From Streptomyces tailanensis (GTDB lineage: Bacteria; Actinomycetota; Actinomycetes; Streptomycetales; Streptomycetaceae), in the NCBI RefSeq assembly GCF_008386495.1, contig NZ_VTHJ01000019.1, positions 39,775-103,774 of the forward strand: DNA of 64,000 nucleotides, in the 5' to 3' direction. The notes beneath the pieces were generated by a model. That model made no database searches. It saw nothing but the letters and a program-made list of their open reading frames with translations, and was not told the DNA's origin. Position 1 is the first letter of the stretch; every line of letters starts with the position of its first letter. Below are positions 55,101 through 62,965 of the stretch, piece after piece. The translations under genes and the position numbers were made by a program.

Positions 55101-55631
55101 ATGCAAGGTGTGGAGGACCAGTCGGGTGGGGGGAACGTGGAAGAGCCGACGGAGATCTCGTCGCCGAAGGAGGCCGCGGACAATGCGCTGGTGCTGGCGT
55201 TCGGGCGGTTGCAGGGGGCGGCGAACCGGTTGGAGTACATCCTCGGGCGGTCGCTGGAGCTGGAGTGCGGCATCAGCCATCTGATGTTCGAGGTGCTGCT
55301 CATCCTCGGGCGGGCGGGCGATCCCGGGCTGTCGATGCGGGCCATCGCCCAGGAGCAGGTGCTGACCACAGGCGGGGCGACGCGCCTGGTGGACCGGATG
55401 GAGGCGGCCGGGCTGGTGGAGCGCGCCGAGGATCCCGGTGACAGGCGCGGGCGGCTGGTACGGCTGACCCGGTTGGGGGAAGAGACCACTGTGCGGGCGT
55501 CCCGGGTGCACGTGGAGAACATCCGGCGTCACTTCCTGGCGCCACTGCCTCCCGAGGACCGGGAACGGTTCGCCGAGGACCTGCGGATCCTGAGCCACTC
55601 CGCACGGGACGAGCTGCCCCGCCTGCCCTGA
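55101..55631 (+). CDS. MarR family regulator (second)
   Basis: A 176-residue winged-helix protein with FEVLLILGRAGDPGLSMRAI and TTGGATRLVDRMEAAGLVER as the DNA-binding part and EDPGDRRGRLVRLTRLG as the wing. Alternative start GTG 55137 has GGGGGGA close upstream and would remove 12 residues. It precedes the DsbA-MBL-SnoaL gene set by 165 bp that include an operator-like palindrome, so it likely controls that set. Confidence 0.82.
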   Translation: MQGVEDQSGGGNVEEPTEISSPKEAADNALVLAFGRLQGAANRLEYILGRSLELECGISHLMFEVLLILGRAGDPGLSMRAIAQEQVLTTGGATRLVDRMEAAGLVERAEDPGDRRGRLVRLTRLGEETTVRASRVHVENIRRHFLAPLPPEDRERFAEDLRILSHSARDELPRLP

Positions 55632-55706
55632 ACGGCCCCTCTGGGCTGCGGCCGTGCGGCTTCACTGATGCACCGACAGCAGGGCTGAGATGTGGCGGGC
55701 GTCACA

Positions 55707-55747
55707 TATCTAGAGAAATATCTGACGCGTCAGTTACTGTTTTCTCA
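55707..55747. promoter_or_regulatory. operator-like extended palindrome before the DsbA gene
   Basis: The perfect 12-mer CTGACG/CGTCAG (55722-55733) is the centre of a longer imperfect inverted repeat with TCTAGAGAAA on the left and TTTTCTCAGA on the right. It also contains ATATCT twice, the same half-site that appears in the palindrome at 53182. It lies 50-90 bp before ATG 55797, a typical MarR operator position. Confidence 0.55.
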
Positions 55748-55796
55748 GACGAATCGCTCGCGTTCGGCGGGCGCCACACCTTTGCTGGGACCTTCG

Positions 55797-56417
55797 ATGA
55801 AGCTCGTCTACGTCTTCGACGCCTACTGCGGTTGGTCGCACGGGTTCTCCGGAACTCTGCGCGAGACCGTCTCCCGTCATCCCGCGCTGCCGGTCGAGGT
55901 GGTCTCCGGCGGCCTGTTCACCGGGCCACGCCGGGTGCCGATCCGCGAGTTCGGCTACGTCCAGGGCGCCAACGCCCAGATCGCCGAGCTGACCGGCGCC
56001 GAGTTCGGCGAGGGCTACGAGCGGCTGATCGCCGACGGATCGTTCGTGATGGACTCCGAGGCTGCCGCGCGCGGCGTCGTAGCCCTGCGCCGGGTGGCCC
56101 CCGACCGCGTGGCGGAACTGGCCGGCGCCGTCCAGCATGCCTTCTACGTCGACGGCCTCAGCCTCTCCGACCCCGCGACCTACCGGAAGGTCGCCGAGGA
56201 GGCCGGTCTGGACGCCGACGCCGTCGTCGCCGCCTTCGACGCGCCGGAGGCGCACGACGCGGCGGCGGACGACTTCCACCGCTCCGCCGAACTGGGTATC
56301 ACCGGCTTCCCTACGCTGCTCGCCGTCGACGGCGACCGAGTCGCCGTCCTGGCCCGTGGCCACGCCACCGCCGACGAGATCGACCGGCGACTGGCCGCCC
56401 TGACCACCGCGCCCTGA
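55797..56417 (+). CDS. DsbA-family thioredoxin-fold protein with CGWS site
   Basis: A 206-residue cytoplasmic DsbA/FrnE-like protein: thioredoxin strand VYVFDAYCGWSHGF, an inserted helical domain (60-150) and the cis-Pro loop ITGFPTLLAV. The usual CxxC is CGWS here (Cys11, Ser14), so it may act as a monothiol or glutathione/mycothiol-dependent isomerase-type enzyme rather than a dithiol oxidase. ATG 55797 is the family start; no signal peptide. Confidence 0.82.
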   Translation: MKLVYVFDAYCGWSHGFSGTLRETVSRHPALPVEVVSGGLFTGPRRVPIREFGYVQGANAQIAELTGAEFGEGYERLIADGSFVMDSEAAARGVVALRRVAPDRVAELAGAVQHAFYVDGLSLSDPATYRKVAEEAGLDADAVVAAFDAPEAHDAAADDFHRSAELGITGFPTLLAVDGDRVAVLARGHATADEIDRRLAALTTAP

Positions 56418-56461
56418 CCACGCCCCACCCACTGAATTCCGTCCCCTCCAGGAGGCCCCGC

Positions 56462-57268
56462 ATGAGCACCCTGTCCTTCAAGGTCCTCGACCTCGACTTC
56501 CCGGCCGGCAGTAAGAACAAGACCGCCACGCTCGTCACCGGTGAGCAGGAGGCGTTGCTGGTCGACGCCGCCTTCACCCGGGCCGACGGCCACCGCCTGG
56601 CCGCCGAGATCCTCGACTCGGGCAAGAAGCTGACCACCGTGTTCGTCAGCCATGGGGACCCGGACTTCTACTTCGGCGCCGAGGTGATCGCCGACGCCTT
56701 CCCCGATGCCGTCTTCGTCGCCACCCCGGTCGTCATCGAGCACATCCAGCACTCCTACGAGGGCAAGCTCAAGGCGTGGGCGGCCCTCGGCCTGAACCTG
56801 CCCACCCGCCTGGTCGACCTCACCCCGCTGACCGGCGACCTCACCCTCGAAGGCCACCGCTTCGAGCTCAAGGGCGGCCCGGCCGGCCTGCCCGACCGCC
56901 ACTACCTGTGGCAGGCCGAGCACCGCGCCCTCCTCGGAGGCGTCCTGCTCTTCCAGCAGGAGCACGTCTGGGTCGCCGACACTCCCACCCCCGAGCACCG
57001 CTCCGTCTGGATCGAGCTGCTGGACGAGATGGCCTCCCTGCAGCCGGGGCTGGTCGTCCCCGGCCACCGCCTGCCGGGCACGGCGGCCGACACCTCGGCC
57101 ATCACCGCCACCCGCGACTACCTCGTCGCCTTCGAGGAGGAACTCGGCAAGGCGGCCGACGGCGCCACGCTGACCGAGGCGCTCGTCAGGCGTTACCCCG
57201 ACAACGGCATGCTGATCGCCGCCCAGATCGGGGCGAAGGTCGCCAAGGGCGAGATGAAGTGGGGCTGA
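56462..57268 (+). CDS. MBL-fold hydrolase (cytoplasmic paralogue)
   Basis: A 268-residue metallo-beta-lactamase-fold protein. The metal motif is a variant, SHGDPDFYFG with His64, Asp66 and Asp68, followed by the glyoxalase-II-like WQAEHRALLGGVLLF and VVPGHRLPGTAADTSA. CAGGAGG precedes the ATG. It is closely similar to the protein at 58099 over its whole length (e.g. FKVLDLDFPxGSKNKTATLV), pointing to a duplication. The substrate is unknown; family members hydrolyse thioesters, lactones or polysulfides. Confidence 0.85.
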   Translation: MSTLSFKVLDLDFPAGSKNKTATLVTGEQEALLVDAAFTRADGHRLAAEILDSGKKLTTVFVSHGDPDFYFGAEVIADAFPDAVFVATPVVIEHIQHSYEGKLKAWAALGLNLPTRLVDLTPLTGDLTLEGHRFELKGGPAGLPDRHYLWQAEHRALLGGVLLFQQEHVWVADTPTPEHRSVWIELLDEMASLQPGLVVPGHRLPGTAADTSAITATRDYLVAFEEELGKAADGATLTEALVRRYPDNGMLIAAQIGAKVAKGEMKWG

Positions 57269-57273
57269 GTGTC

Positions 57274-57693
57274 ATGACATACGAGCACACCGGCTTCGCG
57301 ACCTCCACGGCCCCGGGCGACGTGGTCCGCCGCCAGTACCTGGCCTCCGCGGCCGGCGACCTGGAGGCCCTGCGCGCCACCCTCGCGCCGGACGTGGAGT
57401 GGAAGGAGATGGCAGGCTTCCCTCTCGCCGGCACCTACCGCACCCCCGACGGCGTGACCTCGAACGTGATGGAGAAGCTCAGCCAGGACTGGGACGGCTG
57501 GACCGCTCACGACGACACCTATGTCATCGACGGCGAGAACGTCGTCGTTCTGGCCCGCTACGCCGCGACCAACAAGGCCACCGGCAAATCGATCAACGTC
57601 CGCGTCGCCCACCACTTCGTGGTCCGCGGCGGCCTGATCGTCCGCTTCGAGCAGTTCGCCGACACCGCCAAGGTCCGCGACGCCATGACGTAG
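57274..57693 (+). CDS. SnoaL-like / NTF2-fold protein
   Basis: A 139-residue alpha+beta barrel protein: VVRRQYLASAAGDLEALRAT and LAPDVEWKEMAGFPLAGTYR at the start and VAHHFVVRGGLIVRFEQFAD at the end are the NTF2/SnoaL pattern. Such proteins are small isomerases, cyclases or ligand-binding domains. It follows the MBL gene by 5 bp and should be co-translated. No catalytic residues can be assigned. Confidence 0.82.
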   Translation: MTYEHTGFATSTAPGDVVRRQYLASAAGDLEALRATLAPDVEWKEMAGFPLAGTYRTPDGVTSNVMEKLSQDWDGWTAHDDTYVIDGENVVVLARYAATNKATGKSINVRVAHHFVVRGGLIVRFEQFADTAKVRDAMT

Positions 57694-58098
57694 TCGGGGC
57701 AGCACCACACAGGCGAACTCACACAAGCCGGGAAGACGGTGAGGTCCACCGTCGGCAACGGCACCGTCTTCCTCAACACCTCCGCCGCCGATGTCAGCGG
57801 TCCGCGCGACGAAACCGTCGCCGGGACGGCGACCGGCACGGCGGAGGAAACGCGCCCGCACGTCGCCAGAATCACTCCGCGGCGCCTTCCCGGTCCGGCC
57901 AACGGAGGCAGCCGGGACCGACCATCGTCGTGCGACGAACGTCGCCACCGCGATCATCCATGCCCTCCGGACGTACGCGCACCCGGAGGCGCTGGTGGCC
58001 GTACCGCACACCAGCACCACCGCGAAAACGTAAGAGGCCGACACGCGGCACCTTCTCCCGTGCGCCCTCACACCCACCATCAACAGGGAGCAATAGAC
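57694..58098. other. 405 bp without a supportable gene
   Basis: Between the SnoaL-like gene and the exported MBL gene. GACGGTGAGGTCCACCGTC at about 57736 makes a hairpin that may terminate the first operon. A plus-strand stretch around 57930-58030 (TNVATAIIHALRTYAHPEAL) looks like a scrap of a coding sequence without a start. The end contains the GGGAG ribosome-binding site for 58099. Confidence 0.35.
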
Positions 58099-59046
58099 AT
58101 GCCCATGAACAGGCGTCACTTCCTCGCGGCAGGCTCGCTCACGGCCGCCGGGCTCGGCCTGGGCCTCACCCCGGCCAGCGCGTCGGCCACCCCGCTCGCC
58201 GACGGACACGGAGCCGGACATCACAAGGAAAAGCACCCCAGGGGCAAGCTCGACTTCAAGGTCCTCGACCTGGACTTCCCGGTCGGCAGCAAGAACAAGA
58301 CGGCCACTCTGGTCACGGGTGAGCGTGAAGCGCTGCTGGTCGACACCGGGTTCACCCGGGCCGACGGGTACCGGCTGGTGGCCGAGGTGCTGGACTCGGG
58401 CAAGAAGCTGACCACCGTGTTCATCAGCGCCGGCGATCCGGACTACTACTTCGGCGCCGAGGCCCTGGCCGACACCTTCCCCGACGCCAAGTTCGTCGCC
58501 ACCCAGCCGGTCATCAAGCACATACGGCGCACCTTTGAGAGCAAGCTCAAGACGTGGGCCGACCTCGGGGCCAACCTGCCCACCCGCCTGGTGAAGATCA
58601 AGCCTCTCACCCGTGGTCTCGCCCTGGAAGGGCACCGCTTCGAACTCAAGGGCGGATCGGCCCTGCTGCCGGACCGCCACTACCTGTGGCAGCCGGAGCA
58701 GCGCGCGATCCTCGGCGGGGTGCTGCTGTTCCAGAAGCAGCATGTGTGGGTCGCGGACACCCCCACCCCGGAAATCCGCGCTGCCTGGATCAAGCTGCTG
58801 GACGAGATGGCCGCCCTCAACCCGAAGCTGGTCGTGCCCGGCCACCGCCTGCCCGGCACGGCGGCCGACGCCTCAGCCATCACCGCCACCCGCGAGTACC
58901 TCCTCACTTTCGAGGAGGAACTGGCCAAGGCCGCCGACGGCGCCGCGCTGACCGCGGCACTCGTCAAGCGCTACCCGGACTACGGCATGGTCATCGCCGC
59001 CGAGATCGGTGCGAAGGTCGCCATGGGCGAGATGACCTGGGAGTGA
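58099..59046 (+). CDS. MBL-fold protein, Tat-exported paralogue
   Basis: A 315-residue protein: a twin-arginine signal (NRRHFLAAGSLTAAGLGLGL, cleavage near ASASA) followed by a domain nearly identical in layout to 56462-57268. At the metal site the paralogue's SHGDPD has become SAGDPD: His64 there corresponds to Ala111 here, while the Asps and the GHRLPG His remain. It may have changed activity or a ligand-binding role outside the cell. The stop region carries a short tandem duplication (CCTGGGAGTGACG twice). Confidence 0.85.
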   Translation: MPMNRRHFLAAGSLTAAGLGLGLTPASASATPLADGHGAGHHKEKHPRGKLDFKVLDLDFPVGSKNKTATLVTGEREALLVDTGFTRADGYRLVAEVLDSGKKLTTVFISAGDPDYYFGAEALADTFPDAKFVATQPVIKHIRRTFESKLKTWADLGANLPTRLVKIKPLTRGLALEGHRFELKGGSALLPDRHYLWQPEQRAILGGVLLFQKQHVWVADTPTPEIRAAWIKLLDEMAALNPKLVVPGHRLPGTAADASAITATREYLLTFEEELAKAADGAALTAALVKRYPDYGMVIAAEIGAKVAMGEMTWE

Positions 59047-59232
59047 CGCCCTGGGAGTGACGACCGCGAAGTACCGGAACACCGGCTTCGCGGTGCCCCT
59101 CGGCGGTGGCTGCCGCTGGGGGCCAGGAGGAGCAGGAAAGGGCGGTCGGCGGCGAGGCGGGGCCGGTGCGGCCGGTGCCGCGTCGGGACGGCCCGCGCCG
59201 GCTGCGGCCGCCGAACTGACGGTGGGGGCTGC

Positions 59233-59433
59233 GGTGGTGCGGCAGTGTGGGCTCTGCCTGGACTGGGGCGTGTCGCGTCTGTGGACGGGCTGTGCTGGAG
59301 CTGTCGTGGCTGGCTGGAGAACCGGGGGACGGCGCAGTGTCCGCGGTGCTGCCGGGTCGGGGCCGTGGACGGTGACGGACTGTGCCGGCCGTGCGTGATC
59401 GCGGTGCGGGAGGAGATCCGGGCCGGCGTCTGT
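59233..59433 (+). pseudogene. zinc-knuckle gene fragment
   Basis: The plus strand encodes four Cys pairs in succession: CGLC, then after a frameshift near 59278 CWSC, CPRC and CRPC, ending VIAVREEIRAG. It looks like part of a streptomycete multi-zinc-ribbon protein of the sort sometimes linked to integrases. It has no clear start and is cut off at 59433, where an unrelated minus-strand fragment begins. Confidence 0.45.
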
Positions 59434-59568
59434 GAGTCTGGGCAGCCCGTACAGACCGGGCCAGCGCTCGCAGACCACCACCCGGTGGCCGAGCCGGCCG
59501 AGCAGGGACGCCGCGGTGAGGCCGGTCGGTCCGTAGCCGACGACGGCGATGTCGTAGAGCGGAGCCAT
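59434..59568 (-). pseudogene. N-terminal fragment of an FAD-dependent hydroxylase
   Basis: From ATG 59568 the minus strand reads APLYDIAVVGYGPTGLTAAS and LLGRLGHRVVVCERWPGLYG then LPRLT, the FAD-binding start (GYGPTG) of an MhpA-like aromatic-ring monooxygenase. After about 45 codons the similarity ends, next to the zinc-knuckle fragment. Only the dinucleotide fold start remains. TCACACAGGCTGTGAATTCACAC-type repeats lie just upstream, possibly its old operator. Confidence 0.7.
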
Positions 59569-59707
59569 GAGAGACACCTCCGGAAACACTCCCGCGCCGC
59601 TGCGAGGGGTCGTGGTGGGAAGGGAGAGGGGTGCGGCCCGACTGTGCGGTGCACGCCGCGGCCTCGTGTGAATTCACAGCCTGTGTGAATTCCGATTCAC
59701 ACTCTTA

Positions 59708-61551
59708 GCTTGGCTCTGTCGGGGATCTTGGGGTTGGCGAGGTCAACTGCCCAGGGTTCGCCAGGATTTCAGCCGAGGTATCTCGCGCTGGTCGAGGTAG
59801 CTCTGGAAGGCAGTCGGTCGGCGGGGTATGGGGGCTTCCTCGGCCGGTGGCAATCCGCTGAGGCGCTCGATGTTGACGGCGATGGCCGTCAGGACGTGCT
59901 GGATGTGTGCCTTTCCCTGCCCTCGGTAGCGGCAGCGCCGCATACCGTGGCCATGGGTGAACTCGTTGACCGTGCCCTCCACTCCGGAGCGGACCGCGTA
60001 ACGCGTCTTCCACTCGAACGTCTGCTGCTCGGCGCGGACACGGAGTTGCAGGTCACGGAGCTCTCGTGGAGGAAATCCCACGGTGCGGGCGCTGTCGGCG
60101 GTGGTGGTGCATTGGGCGCGGGCCGGGCAGGGGCGGCACTGGCTCTTGGTGAACCTGGCCACGATCAGCGAGGCCGCGGTGGGCGAGGAGGTCGGGTAGG
60201 GGCCGTGCCAGCCTGCGCTGACCTGCCCCTGCGGGCATGTGACTTGCTGATGGTCGTAGTCGATGCGGAAGTCGTCCCGGGCGAAGCCCTCATTTCGGCG
60301 GTGTTGGCGGGTGGGGTTGCTCTTCAGCGGCCCGGAGACGGTGACCTGGTGTTCGCGGGTGGCCTGTTCCAGGTGGGGCAGGGAGGTGTAGCCGGCATCG
60401 ACCAGGTGCTCGTCGGGCAGCAGTCCGCGGCGGGAGGGGCGGGTGTGGATGCCGGGCAGGACCTGGCTGTCGTGGGTGGTGGCCGCGGTGGTGGCCACGT
60501 CGGTGATCACGTTGGGGCCGTCGGGAGCGCAGGTCTCGGTCAGGTGGGCGGTGAACCCCTTCCAGCTGATGATGTGTCCGTGCCGTGCGTAGCGGGCCGA
60601 GGTGTCGTAGGGCGAGACGACCGCCCGGGACGAGGGCGGCAGTCCGGGCCCGCCTTCCTTCTCGGCGGTGCGCCAGCGCAGATGTCCTGCGGCGTCACGG
60701 TGGTAGTTCTGCACCATGATCTGGCGCAGGGCCTGGATACGAGGACCGGATGTGCGGTCTGCTCCGTGCCGGTAGAGGAGTTCCAGGAGTCGGACGGCGT
60801 CGTTTCCGGTGGCAAGAATCCTGGTCTTGGGCTTGGTGGGGTTCTTGCCCAGACGGACCGGCCGGCCGTAGCGGAGCCCCCAGTCCTCATCGACCAGCTC
60901 GTCCAGCAGGTGCGGGGATGTGCCGGCGACTTCTTCGAGTGCGGCGCGGACCGCCTCGGTGACCATCTCCAGGCGGGTCAGGTCGCGCACCGCGGCCAGG
61001 ACGTGGGTGGAGTCGGTGCGCTGCGTGGTGCGCTCGCGCACAAGTCCGGCCTCCTTGAGGCGGGCCAGTGCGAGGTCGAGGAGGCGGTCGGCGCGGTCGT
61101 CTTCGGCGAGACGGTCTCGGAAGTCGGCCAGCACGCTGTGGTGGAAGCCGGGGTCGTCCAGCTCCATGGCCATGGCGTACTTGAAGTCAATGCGGCAGCG
61201 GACCGACTCGGCGGCCTGCCGGTCGGACAGGCCGAGCAGGAACTGCAGCACACAGACGGTGGCCAGTTGAGCAGGTGAGAGACCCGGACGCCCGTCGCGC
61301 GGGTACCAGTCGGCGAAGTCCTTGTCGCACCACAGCCCATCGAGGCGGTCACGTACCCATATCGCCGTCGTGCCGTCCGGGTTGCTCGCCCGCGCAACCT
61401 GCGCAGTCAGAGACGGGACCTGCTCACCGGAACGGGGACGAAGGGACAACGAGCACCTCGACGGCTGTATCGGTCGGCGGAACTACCCGAGCATGCCCGT
61501 CGATCTTGCTGCCGCACCGGGAAACTCCAAGATCCCCGACAGAGTCAAGCT
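59708..61551 (-). mobile_element. IS1182-type element, intact copy 2
   Basis: Terminal inverted repeats match copy 1: right end TCCAAGATCCCCGACAGAGT(CAAGC) at 61526-61550, left end GCTTGGCTCTGTCGGGGATC at 59708 with one change. TTAG is present on both sides (59705-59708 and 61551-61554), a possible 4-bp target duplication. It carries one intact transposase gene and is the likely source or helper for copy 1. Confidence 0.8.
59743..61449 (-). CDS. IS1182-family transposase
   Basis: A 568-residue DDE transposase. N-terminal DUF772-like part (WVRDRLDGLWCDKDFADWYP, FHHSVLADFRDRLAEDDRAD), the first Asp of the triad in TQRTDSTHVLAAVRDLTRLE, the second in LVDAGYTSLPHL, and a Cys-rich segment (SQCRPCPARAQC) before the final YAVRSGVEGTVNEFTHGHGM, which supplies the Glu. 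Start is TTG 61449. No frame breaks. It serves as the reference for the broken copy at 51174. Confidence 0.9.
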   Translation of the reverse strand: MSLRPRSGEQVPSLTAQVARASNPDGTTAIWVRDRLDGLWCDKDFADWYPRDGRPGLSPAQLATVCVLQFLLGLSDRQAAESVRCRIDFKYAMAMELDDPGFHHSVLADFRDRLAEDDRADRLLDLALARLKEAGLVRERTTQRTDSTHVLAAVRDLTRLEMVTEAVRAALEEVAGTSPHLLDELVDEDWGLRYGRPVRLGKNPTKPKTRILATGNDAVRLLELLYRHGADRTSGPRIQALRQIMVQNYHRDAAGHLRWRTAEKEGGPGLPPSSRAVVSPYDTSARYARHGHIISWKGFTAHLTETCAPDGPNVITDVATTAATTHDSQVLPGIHTRPSRRGLLPDEHLVDAGYTSLPHLEQATREHQVTVSGPLKSNPTRQHRRNEGFARDDFRIDYDHQQVTCPQGQVSAGWHGPYPTSSPTAASLIVARFTKSQCRPCPARAQCTTTADSARTVGFPPRELRDLQLRVRAEQQTFEWKTRYAVRSGVEGTVNEFTHGHGMRRCRYRGQGKAHIQHVLTAIAVNIERLSGLPPAEEAPIPRRPTAFQSYLDQREIPRLKSWRTLGS

Positions 61552-61608
61552 TAGTGGCGGCTGCCGTGCCGGGGGGCGGCGAATGCCACTGGGCGCCCCT
61601 GGGAGCCG

Positions 61609-61660
61609 CCCCGTTCAGGGACGGACACTGCATTCAGTCGGACTGTCGGACTGAACGGGG
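61609..61660. promoter_or_regulatory. inverted repeat before the M14 gene
   Basis: CCCCGTTCAG (61609-61618) and CTGAACGGGG (61651-61660) are perfect complements with 32 bp between them, which include the tandem GTCGGACT (61637-61652). The second arm ends 12 bp before the ATG and covers the Shine-Dalgarno region, so folding could mask translation. Confidence 0.45.
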
Positions 61661-61672
61661 GGTGGTCTCCTG

Positions 61673-62914
61673 ATGGAGCTCGGTTATCCCACGGTGGCGG
61701 AGCTGGAGTCGTACGCACGGTCGTTGGTGGGCCCGGGCTCGCGCCTGTGCACGCTCAGGCGGATCGGTGTCTCGCGCGGGGGCCGGCCGTTGCGGCTGCT
61801 GTCCGTGGGGCACGCCAGACGTGCCGTTCTCGTCGTCGCGGGCGCCCACGCCAACGAACCGAACGGCGGCTCGACGGTGCTGGCGCTGGCCGAACGGGTC
61901 GCCCTGGAACGGGAGTTACGGGCCGACACCTCGTGGCATTTCGTGCTGTGCGCGGACCCGGACGGGGCGAGCCTGCACACGGCGCCGGCGCCGCGCACCC
62001 TGCTCGACTACCACCTCGGTTTCTTCCGGCCCGCCGGTCCCGAGCAGCCGGAGTGGTCCCCGTCCGTGCTGCCGCCAGACCGTCTGCCGCCCGAGACGCT
62101 CGCGCTTCTGCGGGTCATCGACGAGCTGCGGCCCTGTCTCCAGGTGACTCTCCACGGCACGGACCTCGGCGGCAGCTGGGTGCAGCTGACCAAGGACGTC
62201 CCGGGGCTCGCCGAGCCCTTCACCAAGTCGGCAGCGGAGCTGGGCATACCGGTGGAGATGGGCGCCTCCGACGCCGCGGGCTGGCCCGCCTCCGGACCCG
62301 GCGTGTATGTGATGCCACGGCCCGAGCACCGCACGGCGTATCCGGGCATGCCGGACGACGCGCGCGACAGCACCTGGTTCCACGCCCACCGGTACGGCGG
62401 TCTCACCGCGGTCGTCGAGGTACCGATGTGGGCAAGCGACCTGGTCGACGACACCGCCCCGCACCCCGCCCCGGCGGCGGCGCTGCGGCAGCTGGCGCGG
62501 CGGCTGCTGGTCCAGGCGGGCGAGGTGGAGCGGGTCTTCGCCGAGGCGCTGCCCCGGCTCCCGGGGCCTCGGGGGCCGCTGCTGCGGGCGGCCCGGTGGG
62601 CGCTGGACCTGGTGCCGGGGCTCGCCCGGGACTGGACCGGGGGGCCGCCGCCGGATGTCTCGATGGCGTACGTGGCCAGTGTGGACGCCTTCGGGCGCCG
62701 GCTCCCGCTGCGGGCCGCGGCGATGTTGCTACGGGTTCTGCGGGAGGCCTGCGACCCGGCGGTGCCGTATCTCGAAGGGCTGGTCGCCGACTGGTGCGAG
62801 GCTTTCGCCGACCGCTTCCGGGCCCGCTGGGTGCCGCTGTCGGACCAGGTCGAGCACCAGGCCCGTACGGTGCTGGCGGCGGCGCTGCACGCGCGGGACG
62901 ACATGGTGGCGTAG
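61673..62914 (+). CDS. M14-type metallocarboxypeptidase-like protein
   Basis: A 413-residue protein with the M14 zinc site: His59 and Glu62 in AGAHANEPNGG and His162 in VTLHGTDLGG, and the general base Glu250 in AVVEVPMW. No signal peptide is seen, so it is probably cytoplasmic. The C-terminal 130 residues are helical and not part of the peptidase core. A paralogue ends the window on the other strand (63367-64000). Substrate unknown; succinylglutamate desuccinylase-like or small-peptide activity are the options. Confidence 0.82.
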   Translation: MELGYPTVAELESYARSLVGPGSRLCTLRRIGVSRGGRPLRLLSVGHARRAVLVVAGAHANEPNGGSTVLALAERVALERELRADTSWHFVLCADPDGASLHTAPAPRTLLDYHLGFFRPAGPEQPEWSPSVLPPDRLPPETLALLRVIDELRPCLQVTLHGTDLGGSWVQLTKDVPGLAEPFTKSAAELGIPVEMGASDAAGWPASGPGVYVMPRPEHRTAYPGMPDDARDSTWFHAHRYGGLTAVVEVPMWASDLVDDTAPHPAPAAALRQLARRLLVQAGEVERVFAEALPRLPGPRGPLLRAARWALDLVPGLARDWTGGPPPDVSMAYVASVDAFGRRLPLRAAAMLLRVLREACDPAVPYLEGLVADWCEAFADRFRARWVPLSDQVEHQARTVLAAALHARDDMVA

Positions 62915-62932
62915 GGACGACGTGGTGGCGTA
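62895..62932 (+). repeat. tandem 19-bp duplication over the M14 stop codon
   Basis: GGGACGACATGGTGGCGTA is followed directly by the same sequence with one change (A to G). The TAG of the M14 gene is formed at the junction and is repeated after the second unit. Confidence 0.6.
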
Positions 62933-62965
62933 GAGACTCCAGTCACGTGGAGACGCCGGTAGCCG

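Larger units (their letters stand above)
51072..61551. mobile_element. candidate composite transposon (two IS1182-type copies with cargo)
   Basis: Copy 1 (51072-52669) and copy 2 (59708-61551) are related IS elements in opposite orientation that bracket 7.0 kb of genes not obviously related to either flank. The cargo holds regulators, redox and MBL-fold proteins and gene fragments. Inverted IS copies around cargo are the classical composite design, but copy 1 is decayed and no long target duplication is seen at the outer ends, so a chance arrangement is possible. Confidence 0.4.
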
